This document shows, piece by piece, positions 46,958 to 55,873 of a stretch of DNA of 64,000 nucleotides (position 1 is its first letter; each line of letters begins with the position of its first letter). Origin of the DNA: Thiomicrorhabdus sp. (GTDB lineage: Bacteria; Pseudomonadota; Gammaproteobacteria; Thiomicrospirales; Thiomicrospiraceae). The notes below the pieces were generated by a model that was given only the letters and a program-made list of their open reading frames with translations, ran no database searches and had not been told where the DNA came from. The position numbers were made by a program, and so were the translations under genes. Where the stretch lies: positions 6,140-70,139 of the forward strand of contig JAKITH010000001.1 in NCBI GenBank assembly GCA_021648185.1. Direction: 5' to 3'.

Positions 46958-49594
46958 ATGAACAATACAGCAACCAATACCGCTTCTTTTATTCAAGCAC
47001 TCAGCAATGAGCAGAGCTCCTATGTTGATACCCTTAAAGCAGGGAGGGAGGTTTTAAAAACGTTTTTAGACTACCAATTTAAACAGTACGAAGAGGGCGC
47101 GGCGGTTTCAAATTTAATCAACGAGCGCGCTAGCTTTATCGACCAACTGCTTAAAACCATTTGGTCAATCTATCTCCCAACCGATGTAGCAACCTTGATT
47201 GCCGTAGGCGGTTATGGCCGTGAAGAGTTACACCCCTACTCTGATATTGATCTACTCATTCTCTGCAATGACATTGAAAAACATCAAACCCCCTTATCTA
47301 AATTTATCACTCTGTTATGGGATCTTGGATTTGATGTGGGTTCTGCCATCAGGACCATTGACGACTGCTTTACAGCGGGGTTAGAAGACGTTACTACCGC
47401 CACCAACATGCTAGAGTCTCGCTGGCTCACTGGCGATTACGCCTTATTTGAACAACTCCAAACGCTCTGGAGCCACAAACATTTCTGGCCAAGTAAAGCC
47501 TTTTTTCAAGCCAAGTTTACCGAACAAGAAAATCGCCATAAACGATTTAATGACACGGTTTACCAACTTGAACCCAATATCAAAGAGAGCCCCGGTGGCT
47601 TACGAGATATTCAAACCATTTACTGGGTTGCTAAACGCCACTTTAATGCCAGTTCCATTAATGAACTGGTACAAAGAAACTTTTTAAGTACTGAAGAGTT
47701 TATTGAAATTGAAAGCGCCTATAAATATTTAAATCGCGTTCGATTCGCATTACAACATCTCAAAAGACGCCGAGAAGAGCGATTGCAGTTTGATATTCAA
47801 CAGTCGATTGCCGAATCATTTGGTTACGTTGATACCGATGAAAAAATGGCGGTTGAGCAGTTCATGAGCAGCTACTACCGTAATGTCCACAGCACCGTTA
47901 AACTCAACGAAATTTTACTGCAACACTTTAGAGAAACCCTCTTTGATGACGACAAACACACCGAAAGCATCAACCTACGTTTTAACATTGTTAATCAACA
48001 CCTAGACATCAAAGACCCCGATATTTTTAAGCAAAACCCCACCACTCTGCTCGAAGTCTTTATCATCTTAGAAACCCTGCCACACATTACAGGGTTGCGT
48101 TCAAAAACCATTCGAGCTATTCGAGACCACCTCTACCTAATTGATGATGACTTTCGAAAAGACCCAATTAACATCGCCCTTTTTATTGAAATATTTCGCC
48201 AACCAAAAGGCGTCAACGCCGCCGTAAAACGGATGCATGGTTATGGTATTTTAGCCGCCTATCTACCGGCATTTAAAAAAATATCAGGCTTAATGCAGTT
48301 TAACATCTTTCACGCCTACACCGTTGATGAGCATACTATTTTAGTAATTAGAAACCTTCGAAGATTCTTTATTGATGAGTTTACCTACGAGTTTCCAACA
48401 GCGCATCAAATTGCCACGCACCTCAATAAACCTGAAGTGCTGTTTTTAGCCGGACTGTTTCATGACATCGCAAAAGGTCGTGGCGGAAAGCATGAAATAT
48501 TAGGCGCCCAAGATGTGCTTGAATTTGCCAAACAACACCACCTTGCTGACAGAGATCAACAAATGCTGTACTGGCTGGTGCGCAATCATCTGGTTTTTTC
48601 AGGCACGGCACAACGTAAAGATCTCAGTGATCCAGAAGTGATTAAAGAATTTGCCGATTTAATGCAAGATCAAGAGCATTTAGATTACCTATACTTGCTT
48701 ACCGTCGCCGATGTTTGTTCCACCTCAGATGCGGTTTGGAATGATTGGAAAAACTCACTGTTTTTAGTACTGTATAACGAAACATCACATGTGTTATCGC
48801 AAGCGAAAAATATCCCACAAGATCGCGCTAAAAAAGCCCTTCAGGTTCAAGAAAAAGCCAAAGAGCTCCTCTCTAAAAAAGGCATACCCTCCACGCACTA
48901 CAAGCCTTTTTGGAGCAGCATGGCGCAAAGTGAATTCTTTAGTCGCCAAAACGCAAAAGATGTGGCTCGCATTACCCAACAACTGCACACCGTTTCACAC
49001 GACCAAACCCATATTTTTCTTCAAAAACAAAAACATCTGGGTGCCACAGAATTGGTCATTTATATGCAAGACAGAGATTTTTTGTTTGCCCACATTACCC
49101 ACGCCTTAGACCTGCTCAGCTTAACCGTAATGGAAGCACGTATTTTCAGTACCAGTGATCACATGACACTCGTTATCATGTACATTCTTGATCGTGAAAG
49201 CATGTCCTACCTAGACAAAGAGCGTCATCCCGAGGTGATTCAAAAAATACACACCAAACTCTCGCAAACCGAAATAGACAACCACCACCATCAAGGCGCC
49301 GCAACACAAGCACGTCGAATTCGCTGTTTTGAAACCCCTACCGAGCTGGTGTTCAACACCCTTAATGAACAACGTACCGAACTGCACATTACCACCAAGG
49401 ACATTCCTGGATTACTTTCAAAAATAGGACACGCGCTTAAACGCTGCAACATTCGATTGCACGACGCTAAAATTCATACTGTTGGTGAAAAAGCAGAAGA
49501 TGTATTTATTATTAGCGATACCAATAATAAAGCCATTAAAGACCACCACTTAAAAGAGAAATTTTCAGCGGAATTGATTGATTTGATTGAATAG
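46958..49594 (+). CDS. glnD: [Protein-PII] uridylyltransferase / uridylyl-removing enzyme
   Basis: 878 aa bifunctional nitrogen sensor. The nucleotidyltransferase domain has GGYGREELHPYSDIDLLI (about residues 87-104, with SDID). ESPGGLRDIQTIYW is near 210. The HD domain has LAGLFHDIAKGRGGKHE (about 500). Two C-terminal ACT domains (about 705 on and 805 on, FNTLNEQRTELHITTKDIPG) sense glutamine. MITE E ends 19 bp before the ATG, so the leader is partly repeat DNA and the ribosome-binding site (AAAGAG) is weak. Confidence 0.96.
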   Translation: MNNTATNTASFIQALSNEQSSYVDTLKAGREVLKTFLDYQFKQYEEGAAVSNLINERASFIDQLLKTIWSIYLPTDVATLIAVGGYGREELHPYSDIDLLILCNDIEKHQTPLSKFITLLWDLGFDVGSAIRTIDDCFTAGLEDVTTATNMLESRWLTGDYALFEQLQTLWSHKHFWPSKAFFQAKFTEQENRHKRFNDTVYQLEPNIKESPGGLRDIQTIYWVAKRHFNASSINELVQRNFLSTEEFIEIESAYKYLNRVRFALQHLKRRREERLQFDIQQSIAESFGYVDTDEKMAVEQFMSSYYRNVHSTVKLNEILLQHFRETLFDDDKHTESINLRFNIVNQHLDIKDPDIFKQNPTTLLEVFIILETLPHITGLRSKTIRAIRDHLYLIDDDFRKDPINIALFIEIFRQPKGVNAAVKRMHGYGILAAYLPAFKKISGLMQFNIFHAYTVDEHTILVIRNLRRFFIDEFTYEFPTAHQIATHLNKPEVLFLAGLFHDIAKGRGGKHEILGAQDVLEFAKQHHLADRDQQMLYWLVRNHLVFSGTAQRKDLSDPEVIKEFADLMQDQEHLDYLYLLTVADVCSTSDAVWNDWKNSLFLVLYNETSHVLSQAKNIPQDRAKKALQVQEKAKELLSKKGIPSTHYKPFWSSMAQSEFFSRQNAKDVARITQQLHTVSHDQTHIFLQKQKHLGATELVIYMQDRDFLFAHITHALDLLSLTVMEARIFSTSDHMTLVIMYILDRESMSYLDKERHPEVIQKIHTKLSQTEIDNHHHQGAATQARRIRCFETPTELVFNTLNEQRTELHITTKDIPGLLSKIGHALKRCNIRLHDAKIHTVGEKAEDVFIISDTNNKAIKDHHLKEKFSAELIDLIE

Positions 49595-49680
49595 AGAAAA
49601 GGTAAGGGTAGATTCTATACCTACCCAAAAAATAGAATTAAATCAAACAGGGCAACCACAATGGATTGCCCCTACGAGCG

Positions 49681-50580
49681 TTAATCGTTACTGTGCAGTG
49701 CGCTGTTTAGTCCGCCCCACAAAGAACCGTCTGTTACGATCGCTTCTACCGCGCCCGTTTGGCTGTGACGTCGGAATAACAATTTAGATGCGCCCGATAA
49801 TTCACGAGCAGACACAATAGAACCATCCGGCATTTTTACCTTGGTTCCAGCGGTTAAATAAAGACCCGATTCAATAATACAGTCATCGCCCAAAGAGATA
49901 CCCAACCCAGCATTTGCGCCCAGTAGATTTCTCTTACCCATTGAGATCACCTGCTTACCACCACCAGAAAGGGTTCCCATAATAGATGCGCCACCACCAA
50001 TGTCGGAGTTTTCACCCACCACCACGCTGGCACTGATACGACCTTCTACCATTGAGTTACCCAAGGTGCCCGCATTAAAGTTAACAAACCCTTCATGCAT
50101 AATGGTGGTGCCAGGCGCCAAATGCGCACCCAGTCGAACACGATCAGCATTACCAATACGCACTCCTTCAGGAATTACATAATCCGTCATGCGAGGGAAC
50201 TTATCAATACACGTTACATTAAACTGATGTACTTCATTCGCGATGGCTTCACGCAAGTTTTCAACTTCAGAGGGTAAAATTGGCCCCGCAGTAGTCCAAG
50301 CCACATTATTTAACAAACCAAACACACCGTCTAAATTAATTTCATTCGGCTTTACGGCACACTCAGACAACAAGTGAAGACGAAGATACGCCTCCTCTGC
50401 CGAGGTTGGTGCATCATCAACCGATGCGATTTCCACGGTCACAAAATCACTTTTAATCAAACCCGCTTGCAACGCCAAACAGTTACGTGCAATCTCTTTA
50501 TTTGCGCGTGGAAACCACACATCTAAGGTTACGCCCGTTTTACTATCGCTGTAACGGTGTCCAATTCGTTTAATTGTCAT
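49681..50580 (-). CDS. dapD: Tetrahydrodipicolinate N-succinyltransferase
   Basis: 299 aa, of the longer DapD type. Succinylates tetrahydrodipicolinate in the lysine/diaminopimelate pathway. The left-handed helix has RVRLGAHLAPGTTIMHEGFV (about 149-168), SASVVVGENSDIGGGASIMG and KRNLLGANAGLGISLGDDC. It is divergent from yffB-dapE, the next steps' genes. Repeat D copy 2 fills the divergent promoter region, so it may influence both directions. Confidence 0.93.
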   Translation of the reverse strand: MTIKRIGHRYSDSKTGVTLDVWFPRANKEIARNCLALQAGLIKSDFVTVEIASVDDAPTSAEEAYLRLHLLSECAVKPNEINLDGVFGLLNNVAWTTAGPILPSEVENLREAIANEVHQFNVTCIDKFPRMTDYVIPEGVRIGNADRVRLGAHLAPGTTIMHEGFVNFNAGTLGNSMVEGRISASVVVGENSDIGGGASIMGTLSGGGKQVISMGKRNLLGANAGLGISLGDDCIIESGLYLTAGTKVKMPDGSIVSARELSGASKLLFRRHSQTGAVEAIVTDGSLWGGLNSALHSND

Positions 50581-50613
50581 AATGCTATTCTCTTAAAGTA
50601 AATAAAGGGGAAG

Positions 50614-50774
50614 TATACCCAAATTACTTGGAAATGCGGAATTTTTGAGTTTGGCTGGAATTACAAGACAAGGCGCAGATTGCAGAGAATAGCTGGCTAT
50701 TCTCAAAAAATGCAACGCAGTATTGTGGTTTCAGACGCCCTCAAAAAACTGTATTTTCAAGTCGTTTGGGTATA
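50614..50774. mobile_element. Palindromic repeat family D, copy 2 (161 bp)
   Basis: Ends TATACCCAAATTACTTGGAA and (reverse complement) TATACCCAAACGACTTGAAA. The centre GAGAATAGC-TG-GCTATTCTC is the same 20-bp palindrome as in MITE C. It lies 34 bp from the dapD start and 69 bp from the yffB start. The predicted longer yffB frame starts inside it and is spurious. Confidence 0.85.
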
Positions 50775-50842
50775 TACCTTCTAACAACAAAATTTACAGC
50801 CTATACTGTGCTGTAAACAGTAAATTTCAGAAGGAAAAAATA

Positions 50843-51202
50843 ATGATTCTATACGGCATACCCAATTGCGATACGGTACGTAAAGCACGTAAGTTTTTAG
50901 AAGCCCATCAACTCAACTATCAGTTCCATGACTTTAAAAAAGAGGGGTTATCACTTTCACTGATTCAATTTTGGCTCACACAACACCCCATTGAAAAACT
51001 GGTTAACAAACGCAGTACCACTTGGAAACAACTTAACGACACACAAAAAGAACAGCTGATGTCTCAAGAAAATCTGTCCATCCTAACGGAGTACCCCACA
51101 CTCATTAAGCGCCCTATTTTGCAAATAGAGAACACCCCTCAACCGACAATCATGATTGGCTTTAATGAAAAAGCCTATCAAGGGCTTCTCAAACCTGAAT
51201 AG
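50843..51202 (+). CDS. yffB: ArsC/Spx-family thioredoxin-fold protein (YffB-like)
   Basis: 119 aa from the ATG at 50843 with AGAAGG upstream. An upstream in-frame start lies in repeat D and is rejected. MILYGIPNCDTVRKARKFL has a single Cys, as in YffB, and the late KRPILQIENT matches the family. It is probably glutathione-linked, with the substrate unknown. Its position between dapD and dapE is a conserved arrangement in pseudomonads and relatives. The stop is 45 bp from dapE. Confidence 0.88.
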   Translation: MILYGIPNCDTVRKARKFLEAHQLNYQFHDFKKEGLSLSLIQFWLTQHPIEKLVNKRSTTWKQLNDTQKEQLMSQENLSILTEYPTLIKRPILQIENTPQPTIMIGFNEKAYQGLLKPE

Positions 51203-51247
51203 AACGCCTAAAATAGAAACACATTTTTATAACACAAGAAAATACGC

Positions 51248-52393
51248 ATGTCAGACCACACAACCGAAACCATTCAACTCGCTCAACGTCTTATTCAAAT
51301 TGACTCCATCACGCCCAACGATAAAGGCTGTCAAAAGATCATTGCTGACCATTTAGAGCCACTGGGGTTTAACATTGAACCCATGCCATTTGGCGACGTT
51401 GAAAACTTATGGGCACGTAAGGGACAAGCCAGCCCTTGTTTGGTTTTTGCGGGTCACACCGACGTCGTACCGACAGGCCCAGAGTCTAAGTGGACACACC
51501 CTCCTTTTTCAGCACACATTGATGACAGTGGCATGATGTACGGTCGCGGTACCGCCGACATGAAAAGCAGCATCGCCTGCTTTATGGTAGCCACCCAGCG
51601 TTTTGTACAAGACTACCCCGACCACAAAGGCTCCATTGCCTACCTAATCACCAGCGATGAAGAAGGCCCAGCACGAGATGGAACGGTTAAAGTCATTGAA
51701 ACCTTACAAAACCGAGAAGAACATTTTGAATACTGCTTAGTGGGCGAACCCTCCAGCAGCAAAAAACTGGCAGACTCCATTAAAAATGGACGCAGAGGAT
51801 CATTAAACGGCACCTTAACCGTGAAAGGTATTCAAGGACATATTGCCTACCCAGAACTGTCACTCAATCCCATTCATCAACTGGCTCCTGCATTAGAGCA
51901 ATTAGTGCAACTGCAATGGGATCACGGCAATGAATATTTTCCCCCCACCTCCTTCCAAGTATCCAATATCAATGGCGGTACAGGCGCTACCAATGTGACA
52001 CCTGGAACCATTGAGGTCTTATTTAACTTCCGTTTTTCAACCGAACACACCCCTGACAGCTTAAAATCCACTGTCCACAATATTCTTGACCAACATAAAA
52101 TTGAGTATGACCTAGAGTGGACACTCTCAGGACTGCCCTTTATTACGCCAGCAGACGGTCAACTGATTCAAGCCGTAAAACAAGCGTCACAAACTGTTTT
52201 AGGCTATCAACCTGAACTTTCAACCGCTGGTGGCACCTCAGACGGACGCTTTATCGCCCCTACAGGAGCACAAGTCATTGAGTTAGGGCCATTGAACGCC
52301 ACCATTCATCAAATTGACGAACGTGTTAGTGTCGATGATCTGAATCAGCTCACAGAAATTTACTACCAAACACTTATTCAACTACTGGCTTAG
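51248..52393 (+). CDS. dapE: Succinyl-diaminopimelate desuccinylase
   Basis: 381 aa M20 metallohydrolase. Metal and catalytic motifs are FAGHTDVVPTGP (about residues 62-73), GRGTADMKSSIACF (about 97-110), SDEEGPARDGT (about 136-146, catalytic Glu), and GGTSDGRFIAPTG near residue 335. It works after DapD and DapC in lysine synthesis, matching the dap genes alongside. Confidence 0.97.
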   Translation: MSDHTTETIQLAQRLIQIDSITPNDKGCQKIIADHLEPLGFNIEPMPFGDVENLWARKGQASPCLVFAGHTDVVPTGPESKWTHPPFSAHIDDSGMMYGRGTADMKSSIACFMVATQRFVQDYPDHKGSIAYLITSDEEGPARDGTVKVIETLQNREEHFEYCLVGEPSSSKKLADSIKNGRRGSLNGTLTVKGIQGHIAYPELSLNPIHQLAPALEQLVQLQWDHGNEYFPPTSFQVSNINGGTGATNVTPGTIEVLFNFRFSTEHTPDSLKSTVHNILDQHKIEYDLEWTLSGLPFITPADGQLIQAVKQASQTVLGYQPELSTAGGTSDGRFIAPTGAQVIELGPLNATIHQIDERVSVDDLNQLTEIYYQTLIQLLA

Positions 52394-52415
52394 CTAGGCT
52401 GGTGTAAGGCTTTTT

Positions 52416-52664
52416 ATGATTGAAACCGAGTTACCAGAAAGTGTTCAGTATCTACTGATTAGTGTTCAAGTCATTGCAACCATTGGATTTTTGTATATGA
52501 TTTGGCCCTACCTTCGTAAAGAGCGATGGCGTGAAAAGTTTATTGAAAACAAGACCGCACGCTCTATTCTGATCGTCTTTGTGATTATCTTTCTCTTTAG
52601 CTACGGCATGGGCGCTTTTTTTGATGCCTTTTTTCCCGTAGAACGCCTAGATGGCGGACATTAA
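52416..52664 (+). CDS. Small membrane protein, unknown function
   Basis: 82 aa with two hydrophobic segments (about residues 13-31 and 50-69) separated by a basic loop (RKERWREKFIENKTAR). It starts 23 bp after dapE on the same strand and is probably co-transcribed. I do not recognise it. Confidence 0.65.
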   Translation: MIETELPESVQYLLISVQVIATIGFLYMIWPYLRKERWREKFIENKTARSILIVFVIIFLFSYGMGAFFDAFFPVERLDGGH

Positions 52665-52778
52665 TCGCGCTTAAAAAAGCACCACCCAAACCCCAGTAAA
52701 TTACGTCTATTTGCATAGCGTTATGCAAAATATCGGCGTAGAATAGAAGGGGTATTTAATTTAAAAAAGGAGAGCACC

Positions 52779-53258
52779 ATGCCAGAAGCCAAAAAAATAA
52801 AGAACTCAATCTTAGGGCAAGACTTAAGTGAAAAAGAGTGCAAAGTACTTGCTAAAGTGGTTAAAACACGCAAAGTCGCAAAAGGGGATATTTTATTTGA
52901 TACCGGTTCTCAGGATGATACCCTATACATTCTTATTCATGGCAAACTGGAAGTCTTAAAAATGCTCTCCGCCGATAAGTCTCTTTCGATTGATATTCTA
53001 AAAGAGGGCACGATGACGGGTGAATTAAGCTTCTTAGATGGTACTCCCCACTCCATGCGCCTCATTGCCAAAAAAGACAGTGAAGTGCTCATGCTCTCAC
53101 GCAACGAGTTTGAAGAGATGATCGAAAAACATCCTCACCTAACCTTTAATGTCATGCGCTCCATATTACGTTACTCACACAAACTACAACGTAAAATGAA
53201 TGCCAAATACTTAGAGATGCACCGTATGATTCAAAACCAATACACGGCACAGTATTAA
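52779..53258 (+). CDS. Cyclic-nucleotide-binding-domain protein (no DNA-binding domain)
   Basis: 159 aa, a single cNMP-binding beta-roll (about 20-135). The phosphate-binding cassette region is EGTMTGELSFLDGTPHSMRL, with the conserved Gly-Glu-Leu but Ser-Met-Arg where CAP has Arg-Ser-Ala. There is no helix-turn-helix domain, so it is not a Crp-type regulator; it may act as a stand-alone sensor. AAAAAAGGAGAGC precedes the ATG. It is followed by the double-tract terminator. Confidence 0.85.
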   Translation: MPEAKKIKNSILGQDLSEKECKVLAKVVKTRKVAKGDILFDTGSQDDTLYILIHGKLEVLKMLSADKSLSIDILKEGTMTGELSFLDGTPHSMRLIAKKDSEVLMLSRNEFEEMIEKHPHLTFNVMRSILRYSHKLQRKMNAKYLEMHRMIQNQYTAQY

Positions 53259-53272
53259 CCTGAATCACCCAT

Positions 53273-53344
53273 AAAAAGAGGGGGGGAGAAATTTAAAGCG
53301 CCTATTTTTAATGGCGTTTTAAATTTCTCCCCCCCTCTTTTTTT
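53273..53344. terminator. Bidirectional terminator built from an inverted pair of poly-G/C motifs
   Basis: A long stem: AAAAAGAGGGGGGGAGAAAT then TTAAA on one side, the complement (TTTAAATTTCTCCCCCCC, then TCTTTTT) on the other, with an inner CGCC/GGCG and a T/A loop. T-runs on both outer sides fit termination of both convergent transcripts (cNMP protein and transporter). Each arm is a copy of the tract motif found elsewhere in the window. Confidence 0.92.
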
Positions 53345-53361
53345 ATAAAACAAACGCCTGC

Positions 53362-54795
53362 TTAAACTTTCTTCGTCGCATTCCAAACATAAATGGCATA
53401 GATAGATAAACTCACTGCAATCATCCAAACCACGCTCTCTGATGCCACTAAACTTGATGAAAACACCACCAATACCGCAATGGGGGATAACCACTTTAAA
53501 TCTAACATAAGCCAGTTCATCCAAGGCGCTTGTAAATCAATTTGTTCCTGAACCTGCTCTTTTTTCATGACCCAAGCCATAAAGACCGCCATTAATAACC
53601 CGCCTAATGGCAACATGATATTAGAGGTAATGTAATCCACTGAACCAAAGAAGGTTCGCTCGCCTAAAAAGTGAACATCTTGCCACGCATTAAATGACAA
53701 TATCGTGCCGATTCCTAACACCCAAATTAATCCACCTAAAATCCAAACTGCTTTCTCTCGTTTAATGCCCCAGTTTTGATCAAACCAACTCACAACGGGC
53801 TCAATTAATGAAATAGCAGAACTTAATGCCGCCATAACAACCAAAGCAAAAAACAAAGTACCAAAAAACCAACCGCCCGTCATTTGACCAAATGCCACAG
53901 GCAAGGTTTCAAACAGCAATCCGGGGCCTGAACCTGCTTCTAATCCATTCGCAAATACAATGGAGAAAATGACTAAACCAGCAATCAACGCAATGGCGGT
54001 ATCTGCAAATGCGATCCACAAGCTCGCTTTGACAATCGAGCCTTTTTTAGACAGATACGAGCCGTACACCATCATGGTTCCCAGCCCGATACTCAAAGTA
54101 AAAAAGGCATGCCCCATCGCAATCAATACCGATGCCCAAGTAAGTTTGGAAAAATCTGCTGCAAATAAAAAGTTAAAACTCTCGCCAAAAGAACCTGTGG
54201 TCGTGGCATAGCCTAATAAGACCAATAAAATTAATAACAACGCAGGCAGCATTAACGTAATCGCTTTTTCTAACCCCTGCTTCACCCCTTTGGAGACAAT
54301 GTAAATGGTGGCCAAACTGACCACGGTATGCCAAAACAACAACTCATACGGGCTGGCCATTAAACTTTCAAAATGCGTACCTGCCTCGCTGGCAGTAATG
54401 TCCACAAAATTACCCGAAATACTTTGCACAAAGTACGACACCGCCCAACCCGCAATTACGGTATAAAACGATAAAATTAACGCACCCGCCAAAACACCAT
54501 TTAAGCCTAACAACGCCCATAATCGACTGGCGCCGTTTTCTCGCGCTAAATTAGACATCGCCTGAACAGGATTGGCTTTTCCTGCACGACCCAATGCAAT
54601 TTCAGACATTAATACAGGAAGACCTATCAACAAAACACACGCCAGATAGACCAATACAAATGCACCACCACCGTTTTCACCGGTAATGTAAGGAAACTTC
54701 CACAAATTTCCTAACCCAACGGCTGACCCAACCGCCGCTAAAATAAAAACCGTTTGTGAAGACCACGCATCGGTAGAAAGTTTTAACTGCCCCAT
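53362..54795 (-). CDS. Sodium-dependent transporter, SLC6/NSS family
   Basis: 477 aa with about 11-12 membrane segments. The first helix has AAVGSAVGLGNLWKFPYITG (residues 20-39), with the unwound Na/substrate site typical of LeuT-type transporters. GGGAFVLVYL and the fourth helix ALILSFYTVIAGWAVSY are also characteristic. It is probably an amino acid:Na symporter of the bacterial YocR/YhdH-like subgroup. Substrate unknown. Convergent with the cNMP gene. Confidence 0.9.
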   Translation of the reverse strand: MGQLKLSTDAWSSQTVFILAAVGSAVGLGNLWKFPYITGENGGGAFVLVYLACVLLIGLPVLMSEIALGRAGKANPVQAMSNLARENGASRLWALLGLNGVLAGALILSFYTVIAGWAVSYFVQSISGNFVDITASEAGTHFESLMASPYELLFWHTVVSLATIYIVSKGVKQGLEKAITLMLPALLLILLVLLGYATTTGSFGESFNFLFAADFSKLTWASVLIAMGHAFFTLSIGLGTMMVYGSYLSKKGSIVKASLWIAFADTAIALIAGLVIFSIVFANGLEAGSGPGLLFETLPVAFGQMTGGWFFGTLFFALVVMAALSSAISLIEPVVSWFDQNWGIKREKAVWILGGLIWVLGIGTILSFNAWQDVHFLGERTFFGSVDYITSNIMLPLGGLLMAVFMAWVMKKEQVQEQIDLQAPWMNWLMLDLKWLSPIAVLVVFSSSLVASESVVWMIAVSLSIYAIYVWNATKKV

Positions 54796-54850
54796 CTATC
54801 TTCCTTTATAATAAAAAACCATTTCAAAAAACATTATACACAAGACCCTT

Positions 54851-55873
54851 ATGCACATTCAGGCCAACTACTCGCTACTGCCCCACAATACGTTTCAAAT
54901 AGACGTTAAAACTCAATATTATATTGAGATTAACCGCCAAAGTGACATCCTAACGCTGAGAACCGACATCAAGCTCGCTTCTCTTCCTTGGCGTATTATT
55001 GGCGGGGGCAGCAATTTATTGTTTACGCATGATCTTGAAGGGGTCACCATTCGCTGTACCTTTAAAAAAATAACCGTCGTCAAAGAGGACAATGATAATG
55101 TTTGGATTTCAGTAGGGTCAGGCGTTGAATGGCACGATTTAGTGACCTATACCGTCGAAAATAACTGGTGGGGATTAGAAAATTTAGCCCTCATCCCCGG
55201 AACCGTCGGAGCCGCACCTGTACAAAACATAGGCGCATATGGTGCCGAAGCACAAGACAGCATTACACGTGTACACACTCTAAACATTTACGATGGTCAA
55301 CGCAGAGAATTTCGTCACTCAGAGTGCCAATTTGGTTACCGAACCAGCATTTTTAAACAGGAGTTTATTAATAAACTCCTTGTCTACCGAGTCACCTTTC
55401 GGCTTAGAAAGTTTCATGAAGGCAAACCGAACTTGGTCTATGCCCCACTTAACATTGCCTTAGAAGCGTATAAAAAAAGCGATTTAACCCCTCAAATAAT
55501 TTACGACACCATTATTAAAATTCGCGAAAGCAGAATCCCAAACCCTGATAAAGTAGGCAATGCGGGTAGTTTTTTTAAAAACCCCATTGTAGACATAGAA
55601 TACTTTGAAAAATTACAAAAAAAATATCCCGACATCCTCAACCATAAAATGCTGGACGGAAACTACAAAATACCCGCCGCATGGCTCATAGAGCAAGCTG
55701 GCTGGAAAGGTGAGTTGCACGGCCATGCCGCAGTATCCAACCAACACGCCCTATTTTTAGTTAATTTAGGCGGTGCTAAAGGCTCTGAAATAGAGGCGCT
55801 AGCACACCTTATTCAAGAAGACATTAACCACAAATTTGGAATTTACTTAGAACCCGAAGTTATTATTTTATAG
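54851..55873 (+). CDS. murB: UDP-N-acetylenolpyruvoylglucosamine reductase
   Basis: 340 aa, type I (E. coli-like) MurB. FAD-binding WRIIGGGSNLLFTHDL (about residues 47-62), the VPGT-type loop in LIPGTVGAAPVQNIGAYG (about 112-129), GYRTSIFK (the type I Tyr loop), the catalytic Ser in GNAGSFFKNP (about 236-245), and the final Glu in YLEPEVIIL. It ends overlapping the 3' end of the convergent MscS gene. Confidence 0.96.
   Translation: MHIQANYSLLPHNTFQIDVKTQYYIEINRQSDILTLRTDIKLASLPWRIIGGGSNLLFTHDLEGVTIRCTFKKITVVKEDNDNVWISVGSGVEWHDLVTYTVENNWWGLENLALIPGTVGAAPVQNIGAYGAEAQDSITRVHTLNIYDGQRREFRHSECQFGYRTSIFKQEFINKLLVYRVTFRLRKFHEGKPNLVYAPLNIALEAYKKSDLTPQIIYDTIIKIRESRIPNPDKVGNAGSFFKNPIVDIEYFEKLQKKYPDILNHKMLDGNYKIPAAWLIEQAGWKGELHGHAAVSNQHALFLVNLGGAKGSEIEALAHLIQEDINHKFGIYLEPEVIIL

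Noticed and set aside
46798..47010. 70-aa frame upstream of glnD
   Set aside because: It is almost wholly within MITE E and overlaps glnD; palindromic DNA gives such frames by chance.
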